A stretch of DNA of 7,627 nt from Anaeroplasmataceae bacterium (GTDB lineage: Bacteria > Bacillota_I > Bacilli_A > Acholeplasmatales > Anaeroplasmataceae): positions 1 to 7,627 of the forward strand of contig JAIDMV010000363.1 in the NCBI GenBank assembly GCA_029050385.1, written 5' to 3'. The notes beneath the pieces are model-generated. The model saw only the letters and a program-made list of their open reading frames with translations. It searched no databases and was not told the origin of the DNA. The translations under genes and the position numbers were made by a program. The stretch's first letter is position 1. Each line of letters starts with the position of its first letter. Positions 1 through 5,469 of the stretch are shown piece by piece.

Positions 1-144
1 GCCTGGACGAACGCCACCGCCTGAACGAGCATTTTGACCTTTAGAACCTCTACCTGCTGTTTTACCAAGACCGCTACCAATACCACGACCTACACGCTTT
101 TTAGCATGTCTTGCGCCTGCATTTGGCTTTAATTCATTTAACAT
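1..144 (-). CDS. rplO: 50S ribosomal protein L15, N-terminal part (cut by window edge)
   Basis: L15 is a late-assembling protein of the large ribosomal subunit that binds 23S rRNA. Only the first 48 codons are present and the frame is open to the left edge. The N-terminus MLNELKPNAGARHAKKRVGR followed by GIGSGLGKTAGRG and ARSGGGVRPG is the glycine- and arginine-rich, extended rRNA-threading tail typical of L15; about 100 further residues should lie outside the window. The start is fixed by an AGGAGGTG Shine-Dalgarno at 151-158, 8 nt from the ATG counted from GGAGG. It follows rpmD by 12 nt, and the rpmD stop codon overlaps the Shine-Dalgarno, so coupled translation is likely. secY would be the expected next gene. 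Confidence 0.97.
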   Translation of the reverse strand, partial: MLNELKPNAGARHAKKRVGRGIGSGLGKTAGRGSKGQNARSGGGVRPG

Positions 145-156
145 GTCTGGCACCTC

Positions 157-330
157 CTATTCTTGGACAACCTTTACCATATGAGCTATGGTAACGATCA
201 TACCGCGAATTGCTTCATTTTCCTCTTTTGTAACTGTTTGGCCAATTTTAGTTAAGCCTAGAGCCTTTGCTGTTGCAACTTGATTAGGCTTACGACCAAT
301 TAAGCTTTTTACTAAAGTTATTTTATACAT
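157..330 (-). CDS. rpmD: 50S ribosomal protein L30
   Basis: L30 is a small protein of the large subunit. The gene encodes 57 residues, close to the usual 57-60, starting MYKITLVKSLIGRKPNQ and carrying the family signature of a short first strand (ITLVKSLIGR) followed by ATAKALGLTKIGQTV; it ends in MVKVVQE and TAG. It sits in the canonical slot between rpsE and rplO. The ATG is only 6 nt after the rpsE stop, and its best ribosome-binding site is a weak AAGG (340-343) inside the last rpsE codons, 9 nt upstream. Translation therefore probably depends on ribosomes finishing rpsE. L30 is missing in some bacterial lineages, so its presence is mildly informative. Identity rests on sequence pattern plus position. 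Confidence 0.97.
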   Translation of the reverse strand: MYKITLVKSLIGRKPNQVATAKALGLTKIGQTVTKEENEAIRGMIVTIAHMVKVVQE

Positions 331-336
331 GCTTGC

Positions 337-852
337 TTACCTTAGAATTTCTTCAACTGTCTTACCACGTCTAGCAGCAACTTGTTCAACAGTCTCTAAA
401 CTCTTTAACCCTTCTATTGTAGCTCTTACTACATTAATAGGTGTAGCAGAACCCAATGATTTAGATAAGATATCACTGATGCCGGCTAATTCAACAACGG
501 CACGTACTGGACCACCAGCGATAACTCCAGTACCTTCACTAGCTGGTCTTAAAACAACACGACCTGCTCCATAAACACCAGTTACTTCATGAGGAATAGT
601 AGTTTTTACAGTGGCAACAGTAATCATATTCTTTTTTGCACTTTCAACGGCTTTTTTAATTGCCTCAGGTACTTCTTGTGATTTACCAGTACCAAAGCCA
701 ACACGTCCCTTCTTATCACCGATTACAACTAATGCAGCGAAACGGAAACGTCTACCGCCTTTAACAACCTTTGTTACACGGTTGATTGTAACAACACGCT
801 CTTCAAATTCTGGTTGTTCAACTTCCTTACGTTCTTTATGATCTTGACGCAT
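337..852 (-). CDS. rpsE: 30S ribosomal protein S5
   Basis: S5 belongs to the small subunit, lies near the mRNA entry side and helps control decoding accuracy. The 171-residue product has the usual length for Gram-positive bacteria. The N-terminal double-stranded-RNA-binding-like domain (about residues 17-80) shows RVVTINRVTKVVKGGRRFRF and GDKKGRVGFGTGKSQEVPEA. The C-terminal domain contains GAGRVVLRPASEGTGVIAGG and AVVELAGISDILSKSLGS. The start MRQDHKER is supported by GGAGG 10 nt upstream, directly abutting the rplR stop (TAAGGAGG). The loop where spectinomycin-resistance changes occur in other bacteria (the VVKGGRR region, residues 29-35) looks ordinary. The gap to rplR is 15 nt and to rpmD 6 nt. 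Confidence 0.99.
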   Translation of the reverse strand: MRQDHKERKEVEQPEFEERVVTINRVTKVVKGGRRFRFAALVVIGDKKGRVGFGTGKSQEVPEAIKKAVESAKKNMITVATVKTTIPHEVTGVYGAGRVVLRPASEGTGVIAGGPVRAVVELAGISDILSKSLGSATPINVVRATIEGLKSLETVEQVAARRGKTVEEILR

Positions 853-867
853 AAGAATTTATCCTCC

Positions 868-1230
868 TTAGAATTTTAATCCTGCAGCTCTTGCTGCATC
901 AGCTAAAGCCTTAACACGTCCATGATATAAATAACCACCACGGTCAAAAACTACAGCCTCAATCTTTAAATCTAATGCACGCTTAGCAATTAAAGTACCA
1001 ACCTTAGTTGCTGCTTCTACATTGGAACCATTTTTAACTTTTGCTTCTGCATCTAGAGAAGAAGCACAGCATAATGTCTTACCAGTAGTATCATCGATAA
1101 CTTGTGCATAAATTTGCTTATTTGAACGGAAAACATTTAATCTTGGCTTTGAAGCTGTTCCAGATAATGTTTGACGTAAACGTAAGTGTCTCTTTTGACG
1201 ACTTGCATTTTTAGATACTTTATTAATCAT
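868..1230 (-). CDS. rplR: 50S ribosomal protein L18
   Basis: L18 binds 5S rRNA together with L5 and anchors it in the central protuberance of the large subunit. The product is 120 residues, the normal length. The basic N-terminus (MINKVSKNASRQKRHLRLRQ) matches the disordered 5S-binding tail of the family. The folded domain has the expected motifs RLNVFRSNKQIYAQVIDD, VGTLIAKRALDLKI, FDRGGYLYHGRVKALADAAR and the C-terminal AGLKF. The start is preceded by AAAGGAG with 8-9 nt spacing. The gap to rplF upstream is 19 nt, and its TAA stop merges into the rpsE ribosome-binding site. Nothing unusual was seen. Confidence 0.99.
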   Translation of the reverse strand: MINKVSKNASRQKRHLRLRQTLSGTASKPRLNVFRSNKQIYAQVIDDTTGKTLCCASSLDAEAKVKNGSNVEAATKVGTLIAKRALDLKIEAVVFDRGGYLYHGRVKALADAARAAGLKF

Positions 1231-1249
1231 ATACTAGCACTCCTTTCTA

Positions 1250-1792
1250 CTACTTCTTAGCAGTTTTACCTTCCTTACGGCGAATATGTTCTTCAGCATA
1301 CTTAATACCTTTACCTTTATAAGGCTCTGGCTTACGTACCTCACGAATTTCAGCCGCAAATTGTCCTACTAATTGTTTATCAATACCAGAAATAATGATT
1401 TGAGTGTTCTTTGGTAATTCTACCTTTAATCCCTTAGGAATTTCTAATTCTACTGGATGAGAATAACCAGCTGAAACAACAACCTTATTTCCTTGTAATT
1501 GAGCACGGTAACCGACACCGTTAATCTCTAAAGTTTTTGTGAATCCATCTGATACACCAACAACCATGTTATGTAATAATGCACGAGTTGTACCATGCAT
1601 CATCTTCATAGTCTTTGTATCGTTTGGACGCTTAACTACACATTCGCTACCTTCTGTAGCAATTTCTAGCTCACTATTGAATTGAAAGCTTAACTCACCC
1701 TTAGGGCCTTTAACGTTAACAAAATTGCCTTCAGCAACATTAACGGTAACGCCGGCAGGTAATGTGATAGCCTTATTACCAATACGAGACAT
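1250..1792 (-). CDS. rplF: 50S ribosomal protein L6
   Basis: L6 lies at the base of the L7/L12 stalk, near the factor-binding site and the sarcin-ricin loop. The 180-residue product is full length and has the expected pair of L6 domains: an N-terminal one starting MSRIGNKAITLPAGVTV with VKGPKGELSF, and a C-terminal one with LEINGVGYRAQLQGNKVV and GYSHPVELEIPKGL. The family C-terminal signature RKPEPYKGKGIKYAEE is intact, followed by a short lysine-rich end. The start has GGAGGTG at 1799-1805, 8 nt upstream. The gene ends in tandem in-frame stops (TAG TAG at 1252-1247). The 36-nt gap to rpsH is the longest in this window. Confidence 0.99.
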   Translation of the reverse strand: MSRIGNKAITLPAGVTVNVAEGNFVNVKGPKGELSFQFNSELEIATEGSECVVKRPNDTKTMKMMHGTTRALLHNMVVGVSDGFTKTLEINGVGYRAQLQGNKVVVSAGYSHPVELEIPKGLKVELPKNTQIIISGIDKQLVGQFAAEIREVRKPEPYKGKGIKYAEEHIRRKEGKTAKK

Positions 1793-1798
1793 TTAAAA

Positions 1799-1805
1799 CA
1801 CCTCC
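1799..1805 (-). promoter_or_regulatory. Ribosome-binding site of rplF
   Basis: GGAGGTG on the minus strand, 8 nt (counted from GGAGG) before the rplF ATG. It follows an A-rich run that fills most of the rpsH-rplF gap, so the site is probably unstructured and well exposed. It does not overlap the preceding stop codon, unlike most sites in this operon, so rplF may initiate independently of rpsH. Confidence 0.85.
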
Positions 1806-1828
1806 ATATTTTTTTTATTTTTTAATTT

Positions 1829-2221
1829 TTACCAAACGTAAGCTAAAACTTCTCCACCGATTTTTTGCTTACGAGCTTCTTTATCTGTCATAATACCCTT
1901 TGAGGTTGAGATAATTGCAACACCTAATCCGTTTAATACTCTTGGTAAATCTTCAGCTGTAGTATAAACAGGAAGACTTGGTTTTGAAATTCTCTTTAAC
2001 CCACGAATAACTCGTTGGTGATCCTCTGTGTATTTTAATGTTACTGTTGTAACACTTTTAACGTCTTTTGAAACTTTGAAATCTGCAATATAGCCTTCAT
2101 TCTTTAAAACAGTTAACATAGCTGTTTTAGTTTTTGAAGATGGCAATTCTACTGTTTCATAACGCATTGCATTTGCATTCCTGATGCGGGTTAGCATATC
2201 CGCAATTGGATCTGTCATCAT
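1829..2221 (-). CDS. rpsH: 30S ribosomal protein S8
   Basis: S8 is a primary 16S rRNA-binding protein (helix 21 region) and, in E. coli and Bacillus, the translational repressor of the spc operon. The product is 130 residues, close to the usual 130-132. Diagnostic blocks are TDPIADMLTRIRNANAMR at the N-terminus, LKRISKPSLPVY, and the C-terminal RNA-binding segment GLGVAIISTSKGIMTDKEAR ending GGEVLAYVW. Two adjacent ATG codons begin the frame. The first is 10 nt from GGAGG, like neighbouring genes, and the second 13 nt, so the first is preferred; Bacillus S8 similarly begins MVMTD. Because S8 is present and ordinary, feedback control of this operon is plausible, but its target cannot be proven here. 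Confidence 0.99.
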   Translation of the reverse strand: MMTDPIADMLTRIRNANAMRYETVELPSSKTKTAMLTVLKNEGYIADFKVSKDVKSVTTVTLKYTEDHQRVIRGLKRISKPSLPVYTTAEDLPRVLNGLGVAIISTSKGIMTDKEARKQKIGGEVLAYVW

Positions 2222-2246
2222 ATGAATTAATCCTCCTTATAATAAA

Positions 2247-2432
2247 TTACCAGCTTGCTTTTTTAACGCCTGGAATTTGTCCCTTGTATGCTAATTCACG
2301 GAAACAAATACGACAAAGCTTAAACTTGCTGATTACGGCATGTGGACGGCCACAACGCTCGCAACGTGTATATGCACGTGAACTATACTTAGCTTTTCTA
2401 TGATTTTTAACAACCATTGATGTTTTTGCCAT
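2247..2432 (-). CDS. rpsN: 30S ribosomal protein S14, zinc-binding short type (type Z)
   Basis: S14 sits in the head of the small subunit near the A and P sites. This is the short, zinc-ribbon form: 61 residues with C24-x2-C27 and C40-x2-C43 as the metal-binding pairs, in TRCERCGRPHAV and KLCRICFRELAY, ending IPGVKKASW. The length and all four cysteines fit the family exactly. It occupies the normal place between rplE and rpsH. Many Firmicutes also carry a zinc-independent paralogue elsewhere, used when zinc is scarce; that cannot be assessed here. The ribosome-binding site (AGAGG, 2445-2449) is poorer than in other genes and unusually far, 12 nt from the ATG. Confidence 0.99.
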   Translation of the reverse strand: MAKTSMVVKNHRKAKYSSRAYTRCERCGRPHAVISKFKLCRICFRELAYKGQIPGVKKASW

Positions 2433-2444
2433 AGTCTATTATAT

Positions 2445-2449
2445 CCTCT
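2445..2449 (-). promoter_or_regulatory. Ribosome-binding site of rpsN, weak and distant
   Basis: AGAGG on the minus strand is the best anti-Shine-Dalgarno match before rpsN. It lacks the GGAGG core seen in most genes of the window and lies 12 nt from the ATG, against 7-11 nt for most others. It starts immediately after the rplE stop codon, so initiation could be helped by ribosomes terminating on rplE. Confidence 0.6.
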
Positions 2450-2450
2450 C

Positions 2451-2990
2451 TTACTTTCTAAAAGGCATACCCATTAATTGTAATAAAGTACGACCTTCCT
2501 CATCTGTGTTAGCTGTAGTAACGATAACGATATCCATACCACGAACCTTCTTAACCTTATCGAAATTAATTTCTGGGAAAATTAATTGTTCCTTAACGCC
2601 AAGAGTATAATTTCCACGACCATCAAAGCTATTGCCGTTTACTCCATGGAAATCACGTACACGAGGTAACGCAATGGATACTAGCTTATCTAAGAATTGA
2701 TACATTCTTTCTCCTCTTAGAGTAACCTTACAGCCAATTGGCATACCTTCACGCAACTTGAAGTTAGCGATAGAATGCTTAGCCTTAGTAACAACTGGCT
2801 TTTGTCCAGAAATCTGTGTTAATTCTTCAACTGCATCATCTAATACTTTAGAGTTTGCAACTGCATCACCAACACCCATATTGATAACGATTTTTTCAAC
2901 CTTAGGAATTTGCATAGAAGACTTGTATGAGAATTTTTTTGCTAACTCTGGTTTTACAGACTTTAGATATTTTTCTTGTAAACGATTCAT
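2451..2990 (-). CDS. rplE: 50S ribosomal protein L5
   Basis: L5 binds 5S rRNA and forms part of the central protuberance, contacting the P-site tRNA. The product is 179 residues, the standard bacterial length. Recognisable blocks in order are MNRLQEKYLKSVKPEL, KIVINMGVGDAV (about 33-44), GQKPVVTKAKHSIANFKLRE, GMPIGCKVTLRGERMYQFLD, LPRVRDFHGVN, NYTLGVKEQLIFPEI and the C-terminal LLQLMGMPFRK. The start has GGAGG 9 nt upstream, in the 13-nt gap after rplX. A stable hairpin lies 28-53 nt upstream of the start, in the end of rplX. In E. coli the rplE start region is where S8 represses the spc operon. Codons 20-21 form an in-frame A-AAA-AAA run, which I consider incidental. Confidence 0.99.
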   Translation of the reverse strand: MNRLQEKYLKSVKPELAKKFSYKSSMQIPKVEKIVINMGVGDAVANSKVLDDAVEELTQISGQKPVVTKAKHSIANFKLREGMPIGCKVTLRGERMYQFLDKLVSIALPRVRDFHGVNGNSFDGRGNYTLGVKEQLIFPEINFDKVKKVRGMDIVIVTTANTDEEGRTLLQLMGMPFRK

Positions 2991-3003
2991 TCTTAGCTAC
3001 CTC

Positions 3004-3345
3004 CTACTTAAATTCATAATCAGATTTCTTAGAAACTCTGATTTTCTTTCCGTTTTCATCAATCTTGATGCCAACACGTGTAGGCTTGTTTACCTTTGGA
3101 TCTAATAACATAACATTAGATGCATCAATAGGTGCTTCCATCTCAACCTTACTACCATTTTGATTCATTTGAGTTGGCTTTTGATGCTTAGTTACCTTAT
3201 TAACGCCTTCAACAACTACGCGGTTAGTTTTTGGATAAACCTTTATTACCTTACCAGTAGTAGGAACTAGGTTACCCTTCTTGTCTTTTGTAAATTTATC
3301 TTTACCAGCAATGACAACTACTGTGTCTCCAGTTTTAATTTGCAT
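3004..3345 (-). CDS. rplX: 50S ribosomal protein L24, with an insertion in the KOW loop
   Basis: L24 starts assembly of the large subunit by binding the 5' domain of 23S rRNA, near the polypeptide exit. The KOW-type barrel is recognisable: KTGDTVVVIAGKDK at the N-terminus, then GKVIKVYPKTNRVVVEGVNK, the HQKPTQ segment, and SNVMLLDPKVNKPTRVGIK. The 113 residues exceed the usual 101-105. The excess is explained by residues 18-30 (FTKDKKGNLVPTT), which replace the normal two or three residues after GKDK, a net gain of about 10. Length and frame are otherwise intact, so this is not a frameshift. The start has AGGAGG with 10 nt spacing. The last codons form a hairpin (3018-3043), and the TAG stop runs into the rplE Shine-Dalgarno. 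Confidence 0.98.
   Translation of the reverse strand: MQIKTGDTVVVIAGKDKFTKDKKGNLVPTTGKVIKVYPKTNRVVVEGVNKVTKHQKPTQMNQNGSKVEMEAPIDASNVMLLDPKVNKPTRVGIKIDENGKKIRVSKKSDYEFK
3018..3043 (-). promoter_or_regulatory. mRNA hairpin at the end of rplX, upstream of rplE
   Basis: In the transcript, AATCAGA pairs with TCTGATT (7 bp). After one unpaired G, TTTC pairs with GAAA (4 bp) around a TAA loop. This makes an 11-bp stem with a single bulge in the last codons of rplX, 28 nt upstream of the rplE ATG and outside its Shine-Dalgarno. There is no U-tract after it, so it is not a rho-independent terminator. In E. coli the S8 repressor target lies near the rplE start, which makes a regulatory or mRNA-processing role possible. 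I could not match the S8 rRNA-site core to this stem, so the role is inference and coding chance remains possible. Confidence 0.45.
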
Positions 3346-3360
3346 TTAATGTGCACCTCC

Positions 3361-3729
3361 TTATAGTACTTCGGGTGCTAAAGAAATGATTTTCATATAA
3401 TCCTTATCACGTAATTCTCTAGCAACTGGTCCGAAAATACGAGTTCCACGTGGGGTCTTATCCTCACGAATAATAACAGCTGCATTTTCATCAAACTTGA
3501 TATATGAGCCATCTTTTCTTCTTAAGCCAGCCTTTGTACGTACAATAACTGCCTTAACAACATCACCTTTTTTTACAGCACCATTTGGAGCTGCAGTTTT
3601 AACAGAGCAAACAACAATGTCACCTACATTTGCGTAACGATGTAATGCTCCACCTAATACTTTAATAATTAATAATTCACGAGCGCCGCTATTATCAGCA
3701 ACCGCTAATCTAGTTTCTTGTTGAACCAT
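3361..3729 (-). CDS. rplN: 50S ribosomal protein L14
   Basis: L14 binds 23S rRNA, forms an intersubunit bridge with the small subunit and is the docking site of the silencing factor RsfS. The 122 residues match the family length exactly. The highly conserved blocks are all there: QQETRLAVADNSGAREL, IKVLGGALHRYANVGD, VVKAVIVRTKAGLRRKDGSY, FDENAAVIIREDKTPRGTRI and FGPVARELRDKDYMKI, ending SLAPEVL as in other Firmicutes. The start has AAAGGAGG 7 nt upstream. In E. coli this is the first gene of the spc operon; here it follows rpsQ after 27 nt with no terminator, so transcription probably continues from the S10 part. Confidence 0.99.
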   Translation of the reverse strand: MVQQETRLAVADNSGARELLIIKVLGGALHRYANVGDIVVCSVKTAAPNGAVKKGDVVKAVIVRTKAGLRRKDGSYIKFDENAAVIIREDKTPRGTRIFGPVARELRDKDYMKIISLAPEVL

Positions 3730-3756
3730 GTTAGTACCTCCTTTCAGGACCAGATA

Positions 3757-4017
3757 TTAAATAGTTTCCTTGGCCTTAACTACCTCAACCAATGTATAAC
3801 ATACAGTTTTTGATAGTGGTCTAGTTTCCATGAATCTTACAACATCTCCAACCTTAGCTGTGTTGTTTTCATCATGTACATGAAACTTATGTGACTTCTT
3901 TACACGCTTCTTATAAAGCTTTGCTACACCAAAAGTATCAACAGTTACAACGATTGTTTTATTCATTTTATCAGAAACTACAGTTCCTGTAAAAAATTTA
4001 CGACTATTACGTTCCAT
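3757..4017 (-). CDS. rpsQ: 30S ribosomal protein S17
   Basis: S17 is a primary 16S rRNA-binding protein with an OB fold. The 86 residues are of normal length. Signature blocks are MERNSRKFFTGTVVSDKMNK, KTIVVTVDTFGVAKLYKKRV, KKSHKFHVHDENNTAKVGD and the strongly conserved VVRFMETRPLSKTVCYTLVE. The segment VAKLYKKR replaces the more common HPLYGKR or HKLYGKR, a mild divergence in the basic loop. The start is preceded by GGAGG 7 nt away, overlapping the TAG stop of rpmC (TAGGAGG), so coupled translation with rpmC is likely. It is the last gene of the S10 part of the operon. Confidence 0.99.
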   Translation of the reverse strand: MERNSRKFFTGTVVSDKMNKTIVVTVDTFGVAKLYKKRVKKSHKFHVHDENNTAKVGDVVRFMETRPLSKTVCYTLVEVVKAKETI

Positions 4018-4028
4018 GCTGTTTCCTC

Positions 4029-4289
4029 CTATTCTGCTCCATTGCTAGCATCAGCAGTTTTCTTAGCACGAGTCTTCTTCTTAGGAGCTTCCTCCTCAAG
4101 ATTATAAGAGCCTTCTGTTAAGATTGTCTTTAATCTAGCAATATCTCTTTTAACTTCACCCATACGAGCAGGCTTTTGTAGATTACCTAGAGCAGCTTGA
4201 AACTTAAGATTAAATAATTCTTCTTTTAACTCAGCAATCTTCTTTTCAATTTGAGTCTTTGTTAATTTACGAATATCTTGTGCTTTCAT
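4029..4289 (-). CDS. rpmC: 50S ribosomal protein L29 with an extended C-terminal tail
   Basis: L29 lies at the polypeptide tunnel exit next to L23, where chaperones and targeting factors dock. Residues 1-60 form the family's two-helix hairpin: MKAQDIRKLTKTQIEKKIAE, then LKEELFNLKFQAALGNLQKP and EVKRDIARLKTIL. The usual length is about 60-70 residues; here there are 86, because of a charged, low-complexity tail (residues 61-86, with EEEAPKKKTRAKK) that ends in a small polar segment. The ATG overlaps the rplP stop by one base (TAATG), with AGGTGA 9 nt upstream inside rplP, so translation is very probably coupled. The core identity is certain; the role of the tail is unknown. Confidence 0.98.
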   Translation of the reverse strand: MKAQDIRKLTKTQIEKKIAELKEELFNLKFQAALGNLQKPARMGEVKRDIARLKTILTEGSYNLEEEAPKKKTRAKKTADASNGAE

Positions 4290-4711
4290 TATTGCTCGTC
4301 ACCTACTTTTTTTACAATTTTAGTTGAACAAGGTAATTTATGAGATGCTAAACGTAAAGCTTCACGTGCAACTTCCTCAGGAACACCTGCAACCTCAAAT
4401 AAAATTAATCCTTCCTTAACTACAGCTACCCAAGTTTCAGGAGCACCTTTACCAGAACCCATACGTACTGCTAGAGGTTTCTTAGTCTTAGATAGATGAG
4501 GGAATACTTTAATCCATACCTGTCCTTGACGGTTCATATGACGAGTAATAGCAACACGGGCTGCCTCGATTTGATGGTTAGTTAACCAGCAACCTTCTGT
4601 AGCAAGTAAACCGAATTCACCAAATGCAATTTCAGTTCCACCCTTTGCTTTTCTACCCTTATAATAAACTCTATGAGGACGACGATATTTCACTCTCTTA
4701 GGTATTAACAT
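4289..4711 (-). CDS. rplP: 50S ribosomal protein L16
   Basis: L16 binds near the peptidyl-transferase centre and the A-site tRNA, and is needed for late assembly of the large subunit. The 140 residues are near the normal 136-144. Conserved blocks are MLIPKRVKYRRPHR, KAKGGTEIAFGEFGL, LTNHQIEAARVAITRHMNR, VWIKVFPHLSKTKKPLAVRM, GSGKGAPETWVAVVK and GVPEEVAREALRLASHKLP. Arg83 in LAVRMGSGKG corresponds by motif to the arginine that some Gram-negative bacteria hydroxylate (E. coli Arg81). GGAGG lies 9 nt before the ATG, inside the last codons of rpsC, which ends only 2 nt upstream. It overlaps rpmC by one base at its end. Confidence 0.99.
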   Translation of the reverse strand: MLIPKRVKYRRPHRVYYKGRKAKGGTEIAFGEFGLLATEGCWLTNHQIEAARVAITRHMNRQGQVWIKVFPHLSKTKKPLAVRMGSGKGAPETWVAVVKEGLILFEVAGVPEEVAREALRLASHKLPCSTKIVKKVGDEQ

Positions 4712-4713
4712 AA

Positions 4714-5457
4714 TTATTTACCTCCTTTAGAGCTTTCTTTTGCTTCCTTAGCTACTGGTTTTTTTACTGGCTTAGCTGGACGAACAGGTTTCTTTTCTGT
4801 TAAGCTTCTTGGAGCTAATTCAAAAATTTCACCCTTATAAATCCAAACCTTAATACCTAACTTACCATAAGTAGTATGAGCCTCTGCTACAGCGTAATCT
4901 ACATCTGCACGTAAAGTTTGTAGAGGAACCTGTCCCTCATTATAACCTTCACTACGTGCCATTTCTGCACCGCCTAGACGACCAGAAATTAATGTCTTAG
5001 CACCTTTAGCACCAGCCTTTAAAGCTCTTTGAATAGCAACCTTTTGAACACGGCGGAATGAAGCACGTGCTTCTAGTTGCTCAGCAATTGACTTTGCTAC
5101 TAATGTTGCATCTAATTCAGGCTTTTTGATTTCTACAACATTTAAAATAATTTCTTTCTTTGTCATGAATACTAATTCTTTAACAACTTTGTTCTTTGTT
5201 TCAGCCTCATGACCAATAACAACACCAGGCTTACCTGTGTGTAGTGTAATCTTAACACGATCTTTATTTGTTCCTTTTAAACGCTCAATAATAACGCGTG
5301 AGATTGCAGCTTTCTTATATACCTTATTTAAATAGTCACGAATCTTTAAATCTTCAATTAAAAGATCTGCAACATCATTTTTTCCAGCATACCATGCGGC
5401 ATCCCAATCACGATTAATACCAACACGTAAACCCGTAGGACTTACTTTTTGACCCAT
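4714..5457 (-). CDS. rpsC: 30S ribosomal protein S3
   Basis: S3 forms part of the mRNA entry tunnel on the small subunit. The N-terminal part (MGQKVSPTGLRVGINRDWDA) leads into a type II KH domain (about 40-110) with VKITLHTGKPGVVIG. The C-terminal S3 domain shows ELDATLVAKSIAEQLE, SFRRVQKVAIQRALKAGAKG, ISGRLGGAEMARSEGYNEG, VPLQTLRADVDY and LGIKVWIYKGEIF. Arg135, Arg136 and Lys139 correspond to the basic residues of E. coli S3 linked to mRNA unwinding. The length, 247, exceeds the roughly 218 of Bacillus because of a lysine/proline/alanine-rich tail (217-247). The KH loop reads GHEA (82-85) in place of the usual GxxG. GGAGG is 7 nt from the ATG. Confidence 0.99.
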   Translation of the reverse strand: MGQKVSPTGLRVGINRDWDAAWYAGKNDVADLLIEDLKIRDYLNKVYKKAAISRVIIERLKGTNKDRVKITLHTGKPGVVIGHEAETKNKVVKELVFMTKKEIILNVVEIKKPELDATLVAKSIAEQLEARASFRRVQKVAIQRALKAGAKGAKTLISGRLGGAEMARSEGYNEGQVPLQTLRADVDYAVAEAHTTYGKLGIKVWIYKGEIFELAPRSLTEKKPVRPAKPVKKPVAKEAKESSKGGK

Positions 5458-5469
5458 GTGATTTCCTCC

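Noticed and set aside
329..841. Plus-strand open frames opposite rpsE (329-574 and 611-841)
   Set aside because: They lie fully antisense to a highly conserved ribosomal gene, have no ribosome-binding site and no recognisable protein family; they are shadows of rpsE codons.
2433..2450. TATAAT-like box in the rplE-rpsN gap
   Set aside because: The hexamer is within GGATATAATAGAC directly before the rpsN ATG; no -35 element was recognised and there is no room for a leader with a ribosome-binding site, so a promoter is unlikely.
2928..2940. A-AAA-AAA slippery heptamer in rplE (Lys-Lys codons 20-21)
   Set aside because: It is in the -1 frameshift phase, but L5 is full length in the zero frame, no stimulatory structure or internal Shine-Dalgarno was noticed, and such runs are common in AT-rich genes.
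2206..3105. Plus-strand open frames opposite rpsN and across rplE/rplX (2206-2403, 2758-3105)
   Set aside because: Antisense to conserved genes, no Shine-Dalgarno, composition explained by the reverse complement of the real genes.
3730..3800. Possible promoter for an independent spc operon upstream of rplN
   Set aside because: Only poor -10-like sequence (TATTTA) near the rpsQ stop, with -35-like candidates at 19 or 23 nt; not convincing.
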